A DNA stretch of 64,000 nt, from assembly GCA_964545715.1 (NCBI GenBank), contig CAZJHX010000009.1, positions 1-64,000 of the forward strand, given 5' to 3'. Positions 54,301-62,814 of the stretch are shown piece after piece. The notes below the pieces were generated by a model that had not been told where the DNA came from, did not search any database, and saw nothing but the letters and a program-made list of their open reading frames with translations. Made by a program: the position numbers and the translations under genes. The DNA comes from CAZJHX01 sp964545715 (lineage in GTDB: Bacteria; Myxococcota_A; UBA9042; GCA-2863065). How positions within the stretch are numbered: the first letter of the stretch is position 1; each line of letters starts with the position of its first letter.

Positions 54301-56702
54301 GTCTGCGGCTCGGGCGCGTCCAGGGTGAGCTGCTGCACGATCATGCCGGTCTCCGCCGACAGTTCGAAGACCGCCGGCTCGCCGCCGGGAGGTGTGGCCG
54401 TGGTCATGATGTTGCCGTTGGGCAGCTGATGCAGCGACGTCAGGTGCAGCGTTTGGTCGCCGAACGCCGTGATCTCGCCTGTCGGCTGCAGCTTGCCCAG
54501 CGTATTGCCCGCGGCGATGGTCGCCGTCAGCGTGTCGGCGGCCTCGGCCACGTTGTTAAACGCATTGACCACCGGCACGTCGGACTTGTAGAGCACCACG
54601 CCCTCCGCCGACAGCCGAAAGACCTTGTGTCCGTTCAGCGACTTGGCGCTGAACTCGCCATTGCTGTGCCGAAAGGCTCCAAACACGTTGCTGACCGCCT
54701 CCGGGTAGTCAAAGACCTTGGTCAGCACGATCCCGGCGTCGTAGTGGTGGCTGGCGTTGAGCGCCGCAAAGTCCCAGCCGCGCGGCGACGGCGGATCGGC
54801 CTGCTCAAAGGGGCTGTCGGCGCCGCACAGCAGGTCCACGCACTCGCCATCAACGCACAGCCCGCCGTCGCACGCGCCGTCTGTCGCGGTAAACACGCAC
54901 CCGGCGTCGGACTCGCACGTATCCGTCGTGCACTCTTCGCCGTCGTCACATGTCAGCGGTGGCCCCGGGATGCATGCGTCGCCCGTGCAGACGTCCCCCG
55001 CGGTGCATGCGTCGCCGTCCTCGCAGCCGCCGACGACCAGGGCATGCTGGCAGCCCGAGTCCGGGTCACAGCTGTCGGTCGTGCACACCTTCTTGTCATC
55101 ACAGTCGAGCAGGGTGCCGCCACCGCACTTGCCGTCCTGGCACACCGTGTTCAGCGTGCAGGCGTCGCCGTCTCCGCAGTCTCCGGGCAGCTTCTTAGCC
55201 GTGCAGCCGGTCTCCGACTCGCAGCCGTCCAGTGTGCACGGCTCGTCGTCATCGCAGTCGACCGGGTCGCCGGCGATGCAGTCACCGTCTATGCAGAGGT
55301 CGCCCTCGGTGCACTTGTCGCCGTTGTCACACAGCCCGGCAAACGCCTCCGGCTTGCAGCCGATGCCCGGGATGCACAGGTCGAAGGTGCAGGGGTTGCC
55401 GTCGTCACAGTCCTTCTGTCCGCCCGACTTGCACTCGCCGCCGGCGCAAAACTCGTCCACAGTGCACGGGTTGCCGTCGTCGCAGCCTATGGGCGGGCCG
55501 GGCGTGCACTGTCCGGAGGCGCATGCATCGATGGGCGTGCAGGCGTCGCCGTCGTCGCACGGGGTGCCGTCGGGCGCGGGCTTGAGATTGCACAGCCCCG
55601 TCGCCGGCGAGCACACGTTCAAGGCGCAGTCGAAGCCCGTCGGCTCACACACCACGGCGGTGCCGGGCGTCGTCACGCATTTGGGCGTCTCGCCGCTCTG
55701 ATCGCAGAGCAGCTCGCCGGCGCACAGATCGTCGTCCAGGCAGTCCGCGTCCGTCTCGCACTCGCACGGGCTGTCCGGGATGCACGCGCTGTCCTGGCAC
55801 AACCCGGCATCTGAGCACGGATCGTCGCTGTCACACACCACGCCGTCCAACGGCTTGTGCTCGACGACGCCCAGCGTGCAGGAGTCGTCGGTGCAGGGGT
55901 TGTCGTCGTCGATCTTGAGCGGCTCGCCCAGACAAGCTGCCTGCCCCAGGTCGGTGACCCCGCACGTGTCGCTCGCCGTGCACGGGTTGTTGTCATCGCA
56001 GGACGCGCCCACGACAAACAGCGTCTGCACACAGCCCGACTTCTTGTTGCAGGTCCACGTCCAGCACGGGTTGTTGGCCTGCTGCTCGCTGCAGTTGTCC
56101 AGGTCACCGGTGGCGATGCATGCGCCCTCGGCGTCGCAGGTCTCCAGTGTGCACACATCCGCGTCGGAGTCGCAGACCGTGCCCGGCACCGCCAGGATCG
56201 GCACATCGCACAGGCCGGTTGCCGGGTCGCAGTGCAGCTGGTCGACGCATGGGTCGGTCGGTTTGGGGCACACGATCGCGGCCTGCTCATCGGGCTCACA
56301 AACACCGCCGGTGCACACGGATGCGCTGAAGCAGGCCACCGAGCACGGCGAACCGTCCGCCGCGTCGTCATACACGCAGCCGGTCGTCGGGTCGCAGCTG
56401 CCGGGACGACAAGCGCCCTGGGCATCGCACACCATGTTGGCGCCGCCGATGCACAAACCGCTGCCGCATTGGTCGTCCACCGTGCACGGGTTCTGGTCGT
56501 CGCACGCGGTCCCGTCGGGTTGCGCGGCGCAGCTGTCGGTTTGTATCCCGTCGTCCGGTACGTCGTTGGCGCCTGCGACGTCGGTTGGCGCGGCGATCGT
56601 GTCGTCGGTCGCGCCGGTCCCGGCCTCAGTCGCCGGGTCGGAGGCGGCGCAGCCCGTGAGCAGCGCGCACACAGCCAGTAGGCGGGCTACAGCGTCAGCC
56701 AC
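51399..56702 (-). CDS. Giant cysteine-rich adhesin lipoprotein with GLUG repeats
   Basis: 1,767 residues from GTG 56702, which gives a short lipoprotein signal (ARLLAVCALLTGC); the longer open frame upstream runs through the DUF1304 gene and is not used. Residues ~50-620 are tandem DDGDPCT/DxCxxxxGC cysteine-rich repeats. Residues ~627-905 look like a beta-propeller of LPNG/DGS repeats, and more Cys repeats follow. Residues ~1066-1380 are a GLUG-type adhesin repeat domain (GGFKGTLDGKGHVIANL, AGGLVGINWNGTVADSWS). A DUF4215 unit (CGNGIKEPGEDCDDAND) leads into a second propeller-like C-terminus. It is probably a long outer-membrane adhesin; the target is unknown. It overlaps the upstream gene by 16 bp. 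Confidence 0.85.
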   Translation of the reverse strand: MADAVARLLAVCALLTGCAASDPATEAGTGATDDTIAAPTDVAGANDVPDDGIQTDSCAAQPDGTACDDQNPCTVDDQCGSGLCIGGANMVCDAQGACRPGSCDPTTGCVYDDAADGSPCSVACFSASVCTGGVCEPDEQAAIVCPKPTDPCVDQLHCDPATGLCDVPILAVPGTVCDSDADVCTLETCDAEGACIATGDLDNCSEQQANNPCWTWTCNKKSGCVQTLFVVGASCDDNNPCTASDTCGVTDLGQAACLGEPLKIDDDNPCTDDSCTLGVVEHKPLDGVVCDSDDPCSDAGLCQDSACIPDSPCECETDADCLDDDLCAGELLCDQSGETPKCVTTPGTAVVCEPTGFDCALNVCSPATGLCNLKPAPDGTPCDDGDACTPIDACASGQCTPGPPIGCDDGNPCTVDEFCAGGECKSGGQKDCDDGNPCTFDLCIPGIGCKPEAFAGLCDNGDKCTEGDLCIDGDCIAGDPVDCDDDEPCTLDGCESETGCTAKKLPGDCGDGDACTLNTVCQDGKCGGGTLLDCDDKKVCTTDSCDPDSGCQHALVVGGCEDGDACTAGDVCTGDACIPGPPLTCDDGEECTTDTCESDAGCVFTATDGACDGGLCVDGECVDLLCGADSPFEQADPPSPRGWDFAALNASHHYDAGIVLTKVFDYPEAVSNVFGAFRHSNGEFSAKSLNGHKVFRLSAEGVVLYKSDVPVVNAFNNVAEAADTLTATIAAGNTLGKLQPTGEITAFGDQTLHLTSLHQLPNGNIMTTATPPGGEPAVFELSAETGMIVQQLTLDAPEPQTLAVTPDGSFTSGYVPGSGWSAPLCGEFKKSIDVPWITTGLAGLPDGSIVAGAVFENRIDRYPPGLSGGPQLLAAVSFPRNPQLVNNGRVYVSAAYAMWVLDFPCKPNPQADGDACCDDGFSAGGSSCDDGDPCTLDNCGPEDVCIHTQTANALECDDGEACTKDDSCQAGGCAGTDYECDDGNTCTEDVCNGTGCGTEPVPKCCGNGLVESGEDCDDGNQVSGDECPATCQCPAGKIDCNGDGVCECDQNECFEGECLGCIAIQTCDDLQLINDDLAADYCLVADLDCGAVANFSPLGGFKGTLDGKGHVIANLAISTDGSAGLFGSLSGATITDLGFADVDIKGYNWVAALTSNASDSTVTGCWVTGNVSAFQAVGGLIGQNHNTKVEDCWTTANVTKEDNSGYAGGLVSWNSTGSLVRRCWSKATVTSPLYAGGLVGINWNGTVADSWSLANANGGSYAAALVGYTTNNPGNGTPGIIRNSWAGGKVTSSSASSGGITGRLRNDSIIVNSYSFATIVGAGSGLAGGVDDPAKISKSFWDVEASGTAKGSGGKGLTTAQMQQLSTYSGWDFVQVWKKVSDTSYPCLEWQADETCPTFVCGNGIKEPGEDCDDANDVDDDACTNACIAKLFNISGFSGSQFDVTAKGAIIVVGIAKDDPKKVVATCFNPDGSVAKPTYTLGTAEANVGHVGVARGAASGYSLVTWHTMVQGAPNYDWRNKIVFLNNACNKISGPKNPDPDLGGGIVRHADVRMADYAIGAIVYEHQTSNEYRLLHYDITGKLVKAQTFGQGVCGNGALTRVMDMNHKTGEVIVGCEASDPKHRFYQRYKLSLTPLDLEMVEVPTAASSSWHNYNIGMNDDGGFVMVAASGGKTQIATFFSNTGALLSNPTAGEGSPGPRILTMSTGDFLVSSNVAGAQLRRYAPDGTLLTTYPEPGNLRLDGKDIVYRLSGSQVVKAPFSLDLPEP

Positions 56703-57043
56703 GTCAGCACCAGCGCCACCGCTGCCGGAGCCGCTTGCAGAAACAGGATGTTGCGGGCCGCGGTGGCGGCGCCGTACACGCCGACCACGACCACGAAAAT
56801 GAGCAGCACCATCGTCGCCGCTACGTCCCCCGCGATGACCGACCACAGGATCGCGCCCGCGAGCGCGCCGTTGTAGACGCCCTGGTTGGCCGCCAGCACC
56901 TTGGTCATCTCCGCTTCTTCCTTCGATTTGCGGAAGATCTTACGACCCTTGGGGGTGGCCCACAGAAACGTCTCCAGCACCATGAACCCGATGTGCGAGA
57001 CGGCGACAAACACGGTGACCGCAGTCGCGGCGAGGGACAGCAT
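56687..57043 (-). CDS. DUF1304 family small membrane protein
   Basis: 118 residues from ATG 57043 (MLSLAATAVTVFVAVSHIGF), normal for DUF1304 (~120). The family features are the VSHIGFMVLETFLW start, the NQGVYNGALAGAILW segment and four membrane helices. Function unknown. Its end overlaps the GTG start of the giant adhesin, suggesting co-translation. Confidence 0.88.
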   Translation of the reverse strand: MLSLAATAVTVFVAVSHIGFMVLETFLWATPKGRKIFRKSKEEAEMTKVLAANQGVYNGALAGAILWSVIAGDVAATMVLLIFVVVVGVYGAATAARNILFLQAAPAAVALVLTWLTL

Positions 57044-57103
57044 GCAACAACTCCACGGACGATAGGGTCTCATCCTACACTGAGCGCACCCTCTTCGAGT
57101 AGA

Positions 57104-57272
57104 CCCCAACGTTGCATAGTTGGCATGCGCCATGGGCCCAGAACGCGGCACTGCGGCGCCGTCGGGCTCCTTCTAAGGGCACCACCCTGAGTGCGTCGCC
57201 CGATACCCTTCGGCGGCGCCGCAGCACCACGTTCTGGCCCCCTGGCACGATGCCAATTACCCAACGTTGGGG
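57104..57272. mobile_element. MITE-like element: 169-bp imperfect inverted repeat
   Basis: The first ~58 bases and the reverse complement of the last ~60 match along most of their length. Shared blocks include CCCCAACGTTG, TTGGCAT, CCAGAACG and TGCGGCGCCG. The loop between them is about 50 bases. It fills most of the divergent gap between the DUF1304 and phospholipase D-like genes and encodes nothing convincing. Long terminal inverted repeats without a transposase suggest a non-autonomous MITE or a strongly structured regulatory element. Confidence 0.6.
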
Positions 57273-57287
57273 TAGACTGTGTCCCGC

Positions 57288-59270
57288 ATGCGATTCAAAA
57301 CACTGGCTGCGGGCGTCGTGACGGTGCTGGCGCTTGGCTGCGACGCCGAGGTGACCATCATCTCGGGGCTGATCCATCCGGACTGCGCTGCGCAGGCGTG
57401 GGTCGAGGTGGTGCCGCTGGACGTCTGGGGCCGCACCGTCACGGGTGCACAGATCAGCGGTCACTCGGACGGGGCACAGGTCGAGCTGCCCGTCGGCTCG
57501 CAGGTGACCTGGGATGTCTCTGTGGACGGCTTAAAACCAAGCAACGTGGCCGCCACGTGGTCCGGCGAGGGCGACGGGGGCGCGCTCAGCGTCTCGGCCA
57601 CGGACTCTGCGGCGGTGGCCGTGAGTCTGGATGTGCTCAACGTCGGGGAAAAGGGCTGCCGTGTATACACGGTCTTCGTCGGGCTGGACCACCCCTGGTA
57701 CGCAGCCGGCGGCCGGGCGCCCCGTGCGGGCAACAAAGTGGCGCTGCTCATGGACGGCGAGGAGTACTGGGCGGCCGTTCACGCGGATCTGACCGCGCCC
57801 GGTCCGGCAAAGCGCGTACACCAGAGCACGTGGTGGTGGATGTCCGACTTCGAGTTGGTGCGCGCCGACAATCATCACGAGGTGGACCCGGCAGAGCGCT
57901 GGAAGACGACCATGCTCTCTGTGCTGGAGAATCGCGGCGGCATGAACCGGCTGAACGTGGCGCGCTTTGCCGAGGAGACGGCGCCGGGGATGGCCTACCT
58001 CAACACCGATCCGCTCGTGCGCGCGCACGGGCTGGACCACGACGACGACTTTGAGCTGATCTTGCAGGGCAACCCCACGGCGGCACCGATCTTTGAGCCG
58101 TACGCGGTGCCGGCGCGCCCGTTTTCGTTTGTGTCGCGTGTGTACGCAAACCCGCTGCACCAATGGCGCAGCTTTCACCACCCGATCGGCAAGCTGACGG
58201 CCGCGCTGTCCGAGCTGGAGGCGTCGTCCTACCACCAGAAGGCGCTGATCATCGACGACAACATCGCCTACATCAGCGGCATGAACGTCAAGAGCACCGA
58301 CTGGGACTCCAACGACCATCGCGTTTTTGACCACCGGCGCATGATGTTCAACGCGACCCGGGAAGAGCGCGAGGCGGTGATGGCCCGCAAGGCCCTGCCG
58401 GACATGGGGCCGCGCAAAGACTACGGCCTGCGCGTGGAGGGCCCCGCGGCGCGCGATCTGGACGACATTCTGCGCGTGCGCTGGGACCATGCGCTGGCGA
58501 CCGGCGCCATGTTTGAGGGGGACGCCACGCCGTACAGCCTGCTGGACCGGGCGCCGGCGGTCGGCGAGGTGACGGCCCAGATCGTGACGACCCTGCCCGA
58601 GCCGATTCAAGAGCGCTCGATTTTGGAGACGCTGCTGAAGGCGAGCCGCAACGCGACGGACTTCATCTATATAGAGGACCAATACTGGCGCGCTCCGATC
58701 CTGCACGAGGCCATGCTGGCCGCGATGGAAGAGAACCCGGACCTGTATCTGATCGTGGTGACAAAGCCGATTCCGCTGGTCGACGGCGGCAAAAAGTACA
58801 CGGTCGTCGCCGACGAGACCTTCCGCAATGCCTACCCGGATCGCTACCTGCTGCTGCAGCTGAAGACGTTCGATCGCGAGGGCGACGAGATCTACTTCCA
58901 GAACGTGGACACCCACTCCAAGATCCAGATCGTGGACGACGTGTACCTGAACGTGGGGTCGGCCAACAAAAACAACCGTGGCCTGCTGTACGAGGGCGAG
59001 CTCAACGGCGCCGTGCACGACCGCCCGTTTGTGAGCGGCGCGCGCAACCGGGTGCTGGCCAATCTGGTGGGTGCCGACCACGCCGACGAGGTGCGCAACA
59101 AGTCGGGGGCCGAGGTGTACGCCGCTCTCAAGGCCCTGGCGGAAAAAAACGCCGAGGTGGAGGCGACCCTTAGCGCGGATCCCCACGCTGACGTTGCGCC
59201 CCAGGGCTTTGTTTACCCCCTGGTCATCACCCCCGAGTACCTGCTGGACGTCGGCCCCGACGTCTTCTAG
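57288..59270 (+). CDS. Phospholipase D-superfamily lipoprotein
   Basis: 660 residues from ATG 57288 with lipobox LALGC (Cys18). Two HKD motifs are intact: His316-Lys318-Asp323 (HQKALIIDD) and His543-Lys545-Asp550 (HSKIQIVDD). Each is followed by the usual Gly/Ser-Asn segment (ISGMNVKSTDWD, NVGSANKNNRG). The first ~200 residues add a beta-sandwich-like region. The enzyme should be a surface-anchored phosphodiesterase acting on phospholipids or another phosphodiester. It is followed 101 bp later by the transglutaminase-like lipoprotein on the same strand; both may act on prey or self envelope. Confidence 0.88.
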   Translation: MRFKTLAAGVVTVLALGCDAEVTIISGLIHPDCAAQAWVEVVPLDVWGRTVTGAQISGHSDGAQVELPVGSQVTWDVSVDGLKPSNVAATWSGEGDGGALSVSATDSAAVAVSLDVLNVGEKGCRVYTVFVGLDHPWYAAGGRAPRAGNKVALLMDGEEYWAAVHADLTAPGPAKRVHQSTWWWMSDFELVRADNHHEVDPAERWKTTMLSVLENRGGMNRLNVARFAEETAPGMAYLNTDPLVRAHGLDHDDDFELILQGNPTAAPIFEPYAVPARPFSFVSRVYANPLHQWRSFHHPIGKLTAALSELEASSYHQKALIIDDNIAYISGMNVKSTDWDSNDHRVFDHRRMMFNATREEREAVMARKALPDMGPRKDYGLRVEGPAARDLDDILRVRWDHALATGAMFEGDATPYSLLDRAPAVGEVTAQIVTTLPEPIQERSILETLLKASRNATDFIYIEDQYWRAPILHEAMLAAMEENPDLYLIVVTKPIPLVDGGKKYTVVADETFRNAYPDRYLLLQLKTFDREGDEIYFQNVDTHSKIQIVDDVYLNVGSANKNNRGLLYEGELNGAVHDRPFVSGARNRVLANLVGADHADEVRNKSGAEVYAALKALAEKNAEVEATLSADPHADVAPQGFVYPLVITPEYLLDVGPDVF

Positions 59271-59294
59271 CGCACTTCTGAGGCGGGCGAACGT

Positions 59295-59328
59295 TTGTTC
59301 TGAGAAGACCGGATTTTGCTTATATAAC
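59295..59328 (+). promoter_or_regulatory. AT-rich promoter-like stretch
   Basis: An AT-rich island with a TGCTTATAT extended -10-like element (59317-59325) stands out in GC-rich DNA upstream of the transglutaminase-like gene. A TTGTTC at 59295-59300 is a weak -35 candidate with a long spacer. GGGGAGG follows, seven bases before the ATG at 59372. Confidence 0.3.
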
Positions 59329-59371
59329 GCTGGGGTTTGTGCTAATTACGCGGTCATTGGGGAGGTGATGT

Positions 59372-61294
59372 ATGCGTCTTTTCGTTGTCTTGGGCACGGT
59401 CGGCGCGCTGGTGTGCGCATGCGGTGGCAGCGATGATCCGGCGGTGCAGGCGCCGGTGGAGGCACCCCCGGTCGAGATCGATGAGCCCGCCGCGCCTGTC
59501 GACGATCCGGTGGCTGAGCCCGAGCTGGCCCCGCTAGCCGAGGTCGCCGTGGCCTACCAGGCGGAGAGCCTGACCGATATCGCGAAAAAAGCCCTGGGTG
59601 CGGTGCCGCGTTGGGTGCGTGGCGACCTGACCCTGTCCTGGTTGATGGTCAGCTCTGAGACCCAGGACGAGCTGGCGTCGATTCTGCTGACGACGGCCGA
59701 CAAGCGCCTGGTGGACGAGATCGCTTTTGTGATGGCGCATATGAGTCCTGAGGTGCTCGAGGACACAAACTTCTACCCGTGGATGCTGCACGAGAACGCC
59801 GAGCTGATGTATGCGCGGGACGCCGACCTCAAATACGTCGAGCTGGTGGATGTGGGCACGCCCGGTGTCGACGACGACTGGTACACGACGGCGAAATACC
59901 GCATCGAGGTGGATGGCGAGGTGGTGGAGAAGACGATCGATCGCGACATGTACTACTGGTATGTGGTGCATCCGCGCATCGAGGATGACCGGCCGTACTA
60001 CATCGATCCGGCCCAATACTGCCCCGACCTCAATGACCAATGCCCGTCGTCGCCGATGGGCCCCGGGCGCTTCTGGCGCGAGTTCTTGTGGGACGGTCAT
60101 CAGGAGTACTGCACCGGCGCTCCCGACGCGACCGCATGCCCGATGATGGCCGACTATCTGGCCGACACGGATGTGTTGTGGAAGACGCGCAAGAACACGC
60201 CCGAAGACAACGGCGCGGTCGGGCAGATCATCCAGTGGATCCAGGCGCGGCAATACTTTGGCGCCAAGGGCGAGCGCTCGATACAGCCGGTGCGCATCGC
60301 GGTGCTGGGGCGCGGCAACTGCGGTGAGTGGGCCGACATGACCACGGCAGTGGCGCGCACGGCGCTGATCCCCAACCACAACGTCGGCGCCCACGCCAAC
60401 GACCACACCTGGAACGAGTTCTGGGATGACGGCTGGCGCCAGTGGGAGCCGGTCGGCAACAAGGTCATCGACTATAACTACTATCGCAACGACGAGCTCG
60501 AGGCAGGGGGCAACCCGTGCTACGCCGTGACCGCAACCCGCGGCGACGGCCTGGTCTGGGACCGCAGCGAGCAGTACGCCAACACCTTCCAATTGACCGT
60601 CACCGTGCAGGACGTGGACGGGCGGCCTGTCGACGGCGCGCGGGTCGCGGTCTACGGACCCAACACCACCTATGAGGACATGGCGGGGACCTGGTGGTAC
60701 GCCACCGAGGGCGTCACCGACGTCGACGGCAAGGCCCGCATCACGCTGGGTGAGAAGCGCACCATCGCCATCCGAGTGTCATCGGAGCTCGGCAACTTCC
60801 CGGTTGAGGACAACAAGGTCAATACGGTCGTGCAGGAGTCCGTGGCCGGCCAGGACGAGGCCTACACGGTGACCCTGGAAGGTGCGATGCCGGCGCCGCT
60901 GGCGGTGACCAAAAAGGCGGTGGAGCCCGGTGAGGATCTGCTCAGGGTGGAGGTGGCGCAGACCGTGACCGGGTATCGTCTGCTGGGCCAGAGCCGCTAC
61001 GGCACCACGTTCAGCCTGGAGCACGACCGCGGCAAGCTGGACCGCTTTGTCCTCGACGGCGAGAACTACGCCAAGTTCCAGGCCGGTGAGCCGTTTGAAG
61101 CGGCGGATCTCGTCATGGCCGCCGACTCGGATGAGCAGGTGCTGGAGCTGCCCGCCGAGGGCGCTTGGACGCTGGTGCTCTCCAACAACGATCCACGCGC
61201 GACGGCGGCGGTGGGAGACCTGGTGGTCAACGCGCTGTCGGTTGATTTTGCGCTGCTGCCGGGCGATTACGTCGCGATCGATCTCACGCCCTGA
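59372..61294 (+). CDS. Transglutaminase-like lipoprotein
   Basis: 640 residues. Lipoprotein signal MRLFVVLGTVGALVCAC (Cys17) is followed by a Pro/Glu linker. A transglutaminase/PNGase-type core lies at about 240-360 with Cys317 in GRGNCGEWAD, His345 in NDHTWNEFW and nearby acidic residues (Asp352, Glu359) that can complete the triad. Downstream are carboxypeptidase-regulatory-like beta domains (VTVQDVDGRPVDGARVAVYG) and a final beta domain. Surface-bound proteins of this type hydrolyse or cross-link peptide bonds; the substrate is not apparent. It ends 7 bp from the convergent DUF1554-like gene. Confidence 0.82.
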   Translation: MRLFVVLGTVGALVCACGGSDDPAVQAPVEAPPVEIDEPAAPVDDPVAEPELAPLAEVAVAYQAESLTDIAKKALGAVPRWVRGDLTLSWLMVSSETQDELASILLTTADKRLVDEIAFVMAHMSPEVLEDTNFYPWMLHENAELMYARDADLKYVELVDVGTPGVDDDWYTTAKYRIEVDGEVVEKTIDRDMYYWYVVHPRIEDDRPYYIDPAQYCPDLNDQCPSSPMGPGRFWREFLWDGHQEYCTGAPDATACPMMADYLADTDVLWKTRKNTPEDNGAVGQIIQWIQARQYFGAKGERSIQPVRIAVLGRGNCGEWADMTTAVARTALIPNHNVGAHANDHTWNEFWDDGWRQWEPVGNKVIDYNYYRNDELEAGGNPCYAVTATRGDGLVWDRSEQYANTFQLTVTVQDVDGRPVDGARVAVYGPNTTYEDMAGTWWYATEGVTDVDGKARITLGEKRTIAIRVSSELGNFPVEDNKVNTVVQESVAGQDEAYTVTLEGAMPAPLAVTKKAVEPGEDLLRVEVAQTVTGYRLLGQSRYGTTFSLEHDRGKLDRFVLDGENYAKFQAGEPFEAADLVMAADSDEQVLELPAEGAWTLVLSNNDPRATAAVGDLVVNALSVDFALLPGDYVAIDLTP

Positions 61295-61301
61295 CGTAGT
61301 C

Positions 61302-62789
61302 TTACGGCGCCACACTCACGCACATTACCGCGAGCACGTCGCCGCAGCCGTGTGACTCCTGCTTCAACAGGTTCTTGCCGTCCACCTCGGTGGCCGTGCC
61401 CTGGCCCGATGCGGAGGTCCAGCCGCTGCATGTCTCTTTGGCCTTTCCGTTGACGTCGCTGCCTGTCCAGCCGTCCGCGTCGCTGTTGAAGCTGTTGTTC
61501 ACCTCCTTGCCGTTAAAGGTGTACATGGGCGGACTGAAGTTCGGGTTGCTGCCGTCGAAGATGCCGCTGTAGCTCGGGTACAGCGTCTGGTTGAGGGTGT
61601 TCTGGACCTGCAATGACGCGTTGGCGCCGACGATCATCGTGGCGACGTCGCGCACGCCTGCGACCGACAGGAAGGCCTTGAACGTCTCGGTGCGCCCCGC
61701 CGCCGCGGCATCTGCCGCGCACTTGGCGTCGGCGCCCGTCAGCCCGCCCAGGTTGCCGTTGCTTGGCACATTCAGAGCGGCGATAACGATCTTGGTCAGC
61801 GGCTTTGTGCAGTTGTTCTGGGCATACGCCTGGCAGTCGTCCGCGCAGCCGAGCTGGCCGGTGGCGCCGGGGCTCAGCGACGCGCAGGTGGCGTTTTTCA
61901 GGTCGACGCCGTCACAGGTCTCAGCCGCGTCCGCGATGGCGTCGCCGCAGGTCGGCAGCTTGCAGGTGAGGCGGCACTTGTCGGGCAGGTCCGCGTTGCC
62001 GGCGCCGTCGTCGCACTCCTCGTCCGCGTCCTGGATCGTGTCGCCGCACTTGGGCGCCGTGCAGTCGATGCGGCACTTGTCAGGCTCGTTGGCGTTGTTC
62101 GCCCCGTCATCGCATTGCTCGGGGAACTCGGTGATGCCGTCGCCGCAGACCGGCACCAGGCTGAACTGGCGCCACACGTCTTTGACGCGCAGATAGGCTT
62201 GGCCCTGATCACTGCGATAGACGATTTGTCCGTCCTGCTCGTACGGCGCCATCGCAGCGGCGCTGTTCGCCGTCTGGACCAGCTGCGGGCTGTCCAGCGG
62301 CGCGTATCCGCTCAGGTCCGAGAGCTTGGCGTACGGTGACAGGTCCGGGGTGAGCGCGGCCGCCACGTCCGGGGCCAGGTGCGCGGCCGTGATGCACCCG
62401 CTGCAGTCCAGCTGGCCCGCCACGTTGGCCCTCAGCGCGTACGGCACATACCTCAGCGGTGTGCGCGGCAGCTCGGGCTCACCCTGCACGGCGACACCGA
62501 TCCACAGCCCGGCGCCCGACGTGAACACGCCGCCAAACGGCTTCTTCTTGCCGATGACTACCGAGAAGACGCCGTCCGCAACCGACACGCCCGCGTCGAA
62601 CTCCTCGTAGATGGGATCGACCGCATCCTCGGCGTCGTAGACGGCGATCTCCAACCCGTATTTGCCGTCTGTGGCGGCGGTTCCGCCCGCGTTCAGCAGG
62701 CGGCCCTGCATCTGAATCGTGAGGCCCTGGGCCCATGTGATAGCCGGCCAGACCAGCGCGGCCAGTAGAATCCAACGTGCTCGAATCAT
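61302..62789 (-). CDS. Secreted protein with DUF4215 repeats and a DUF1554/endostatin-like domain
   Basis: 495 residues with signal MIRARWILLAALVWPAITWA. The first ~125 residues match the N-terminal domain common in secreted myxobacterial proteins (IQMQGRLLNAGGTAATDGKY...RTPLRYVPYALRAN). DUF4215-type cysteine repeats follow (CGDGITEFPEQCDDGANN, CGDTIQDADEECDDGAGN). The C-terminal ~165 residues look like DUF1554 / a C-type-lectin-like endostatin fold (GNLGGLTGADAKCAADAAAA ... GWTGSDVNGKAKETCSGWTS). Family members in Leptospira bind host matrix, so a surface-binding role is possible here. Confidence 0.8.
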   Translation of the reverse strand: MIRARWILLAALVWPAITWAQGLTIQMQGRLLNAGGTAATDGKYGLEIAVYDAEDAVDPIYEEFDAGVSVADGVFSVVIGKKKPFGGVFTSGAGLWIGVAVQGEPELPRTPLRYVPYALRANVAGQLDCSGCITAAHLAPDVAAALTPDLSPYAKLSDLSGYAPLDSPQLVQTANSAAAMAPYEQDGQIVYRSDQGQAYLRVKDVWRQFSLVPVCGDGITEFPEQCDDGANNANEPDKCRIDCTAPKCGDTIQDADEECDDGAGNADLPDKCRLTCKLPTCGDAIADAAETCDGVDLKNATCASLSPGATGQLGCADDCQAYAQNNCTKPLTKIVIAALNVPSNGNLGGLTGADAKCAADAAAAGRTETFKAFLSVAGVRDVATMIVGANASLQVQNTLNQTLYPSYSGIFDGSNPNFSPPMYTFNGKEVNNSFNSDADGWTGSDVNGKAKETCSGWTSASGQGTATEVDGKNLLKQESHGCGDVLAVMCVSVAP

Positions 62790-62814
62790 GTGGGAATGCT
62801 AGCAGAATCGCGGC

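Noticed and set aside
57104..57272. Integron attC site
   Set aside because: The ends have CCCCAAC and GTTGGGG, which do not fit RYYYAAC/GTTRRRY, the element is longer than usual attC sites, and no integrase or cassette array is nearby.
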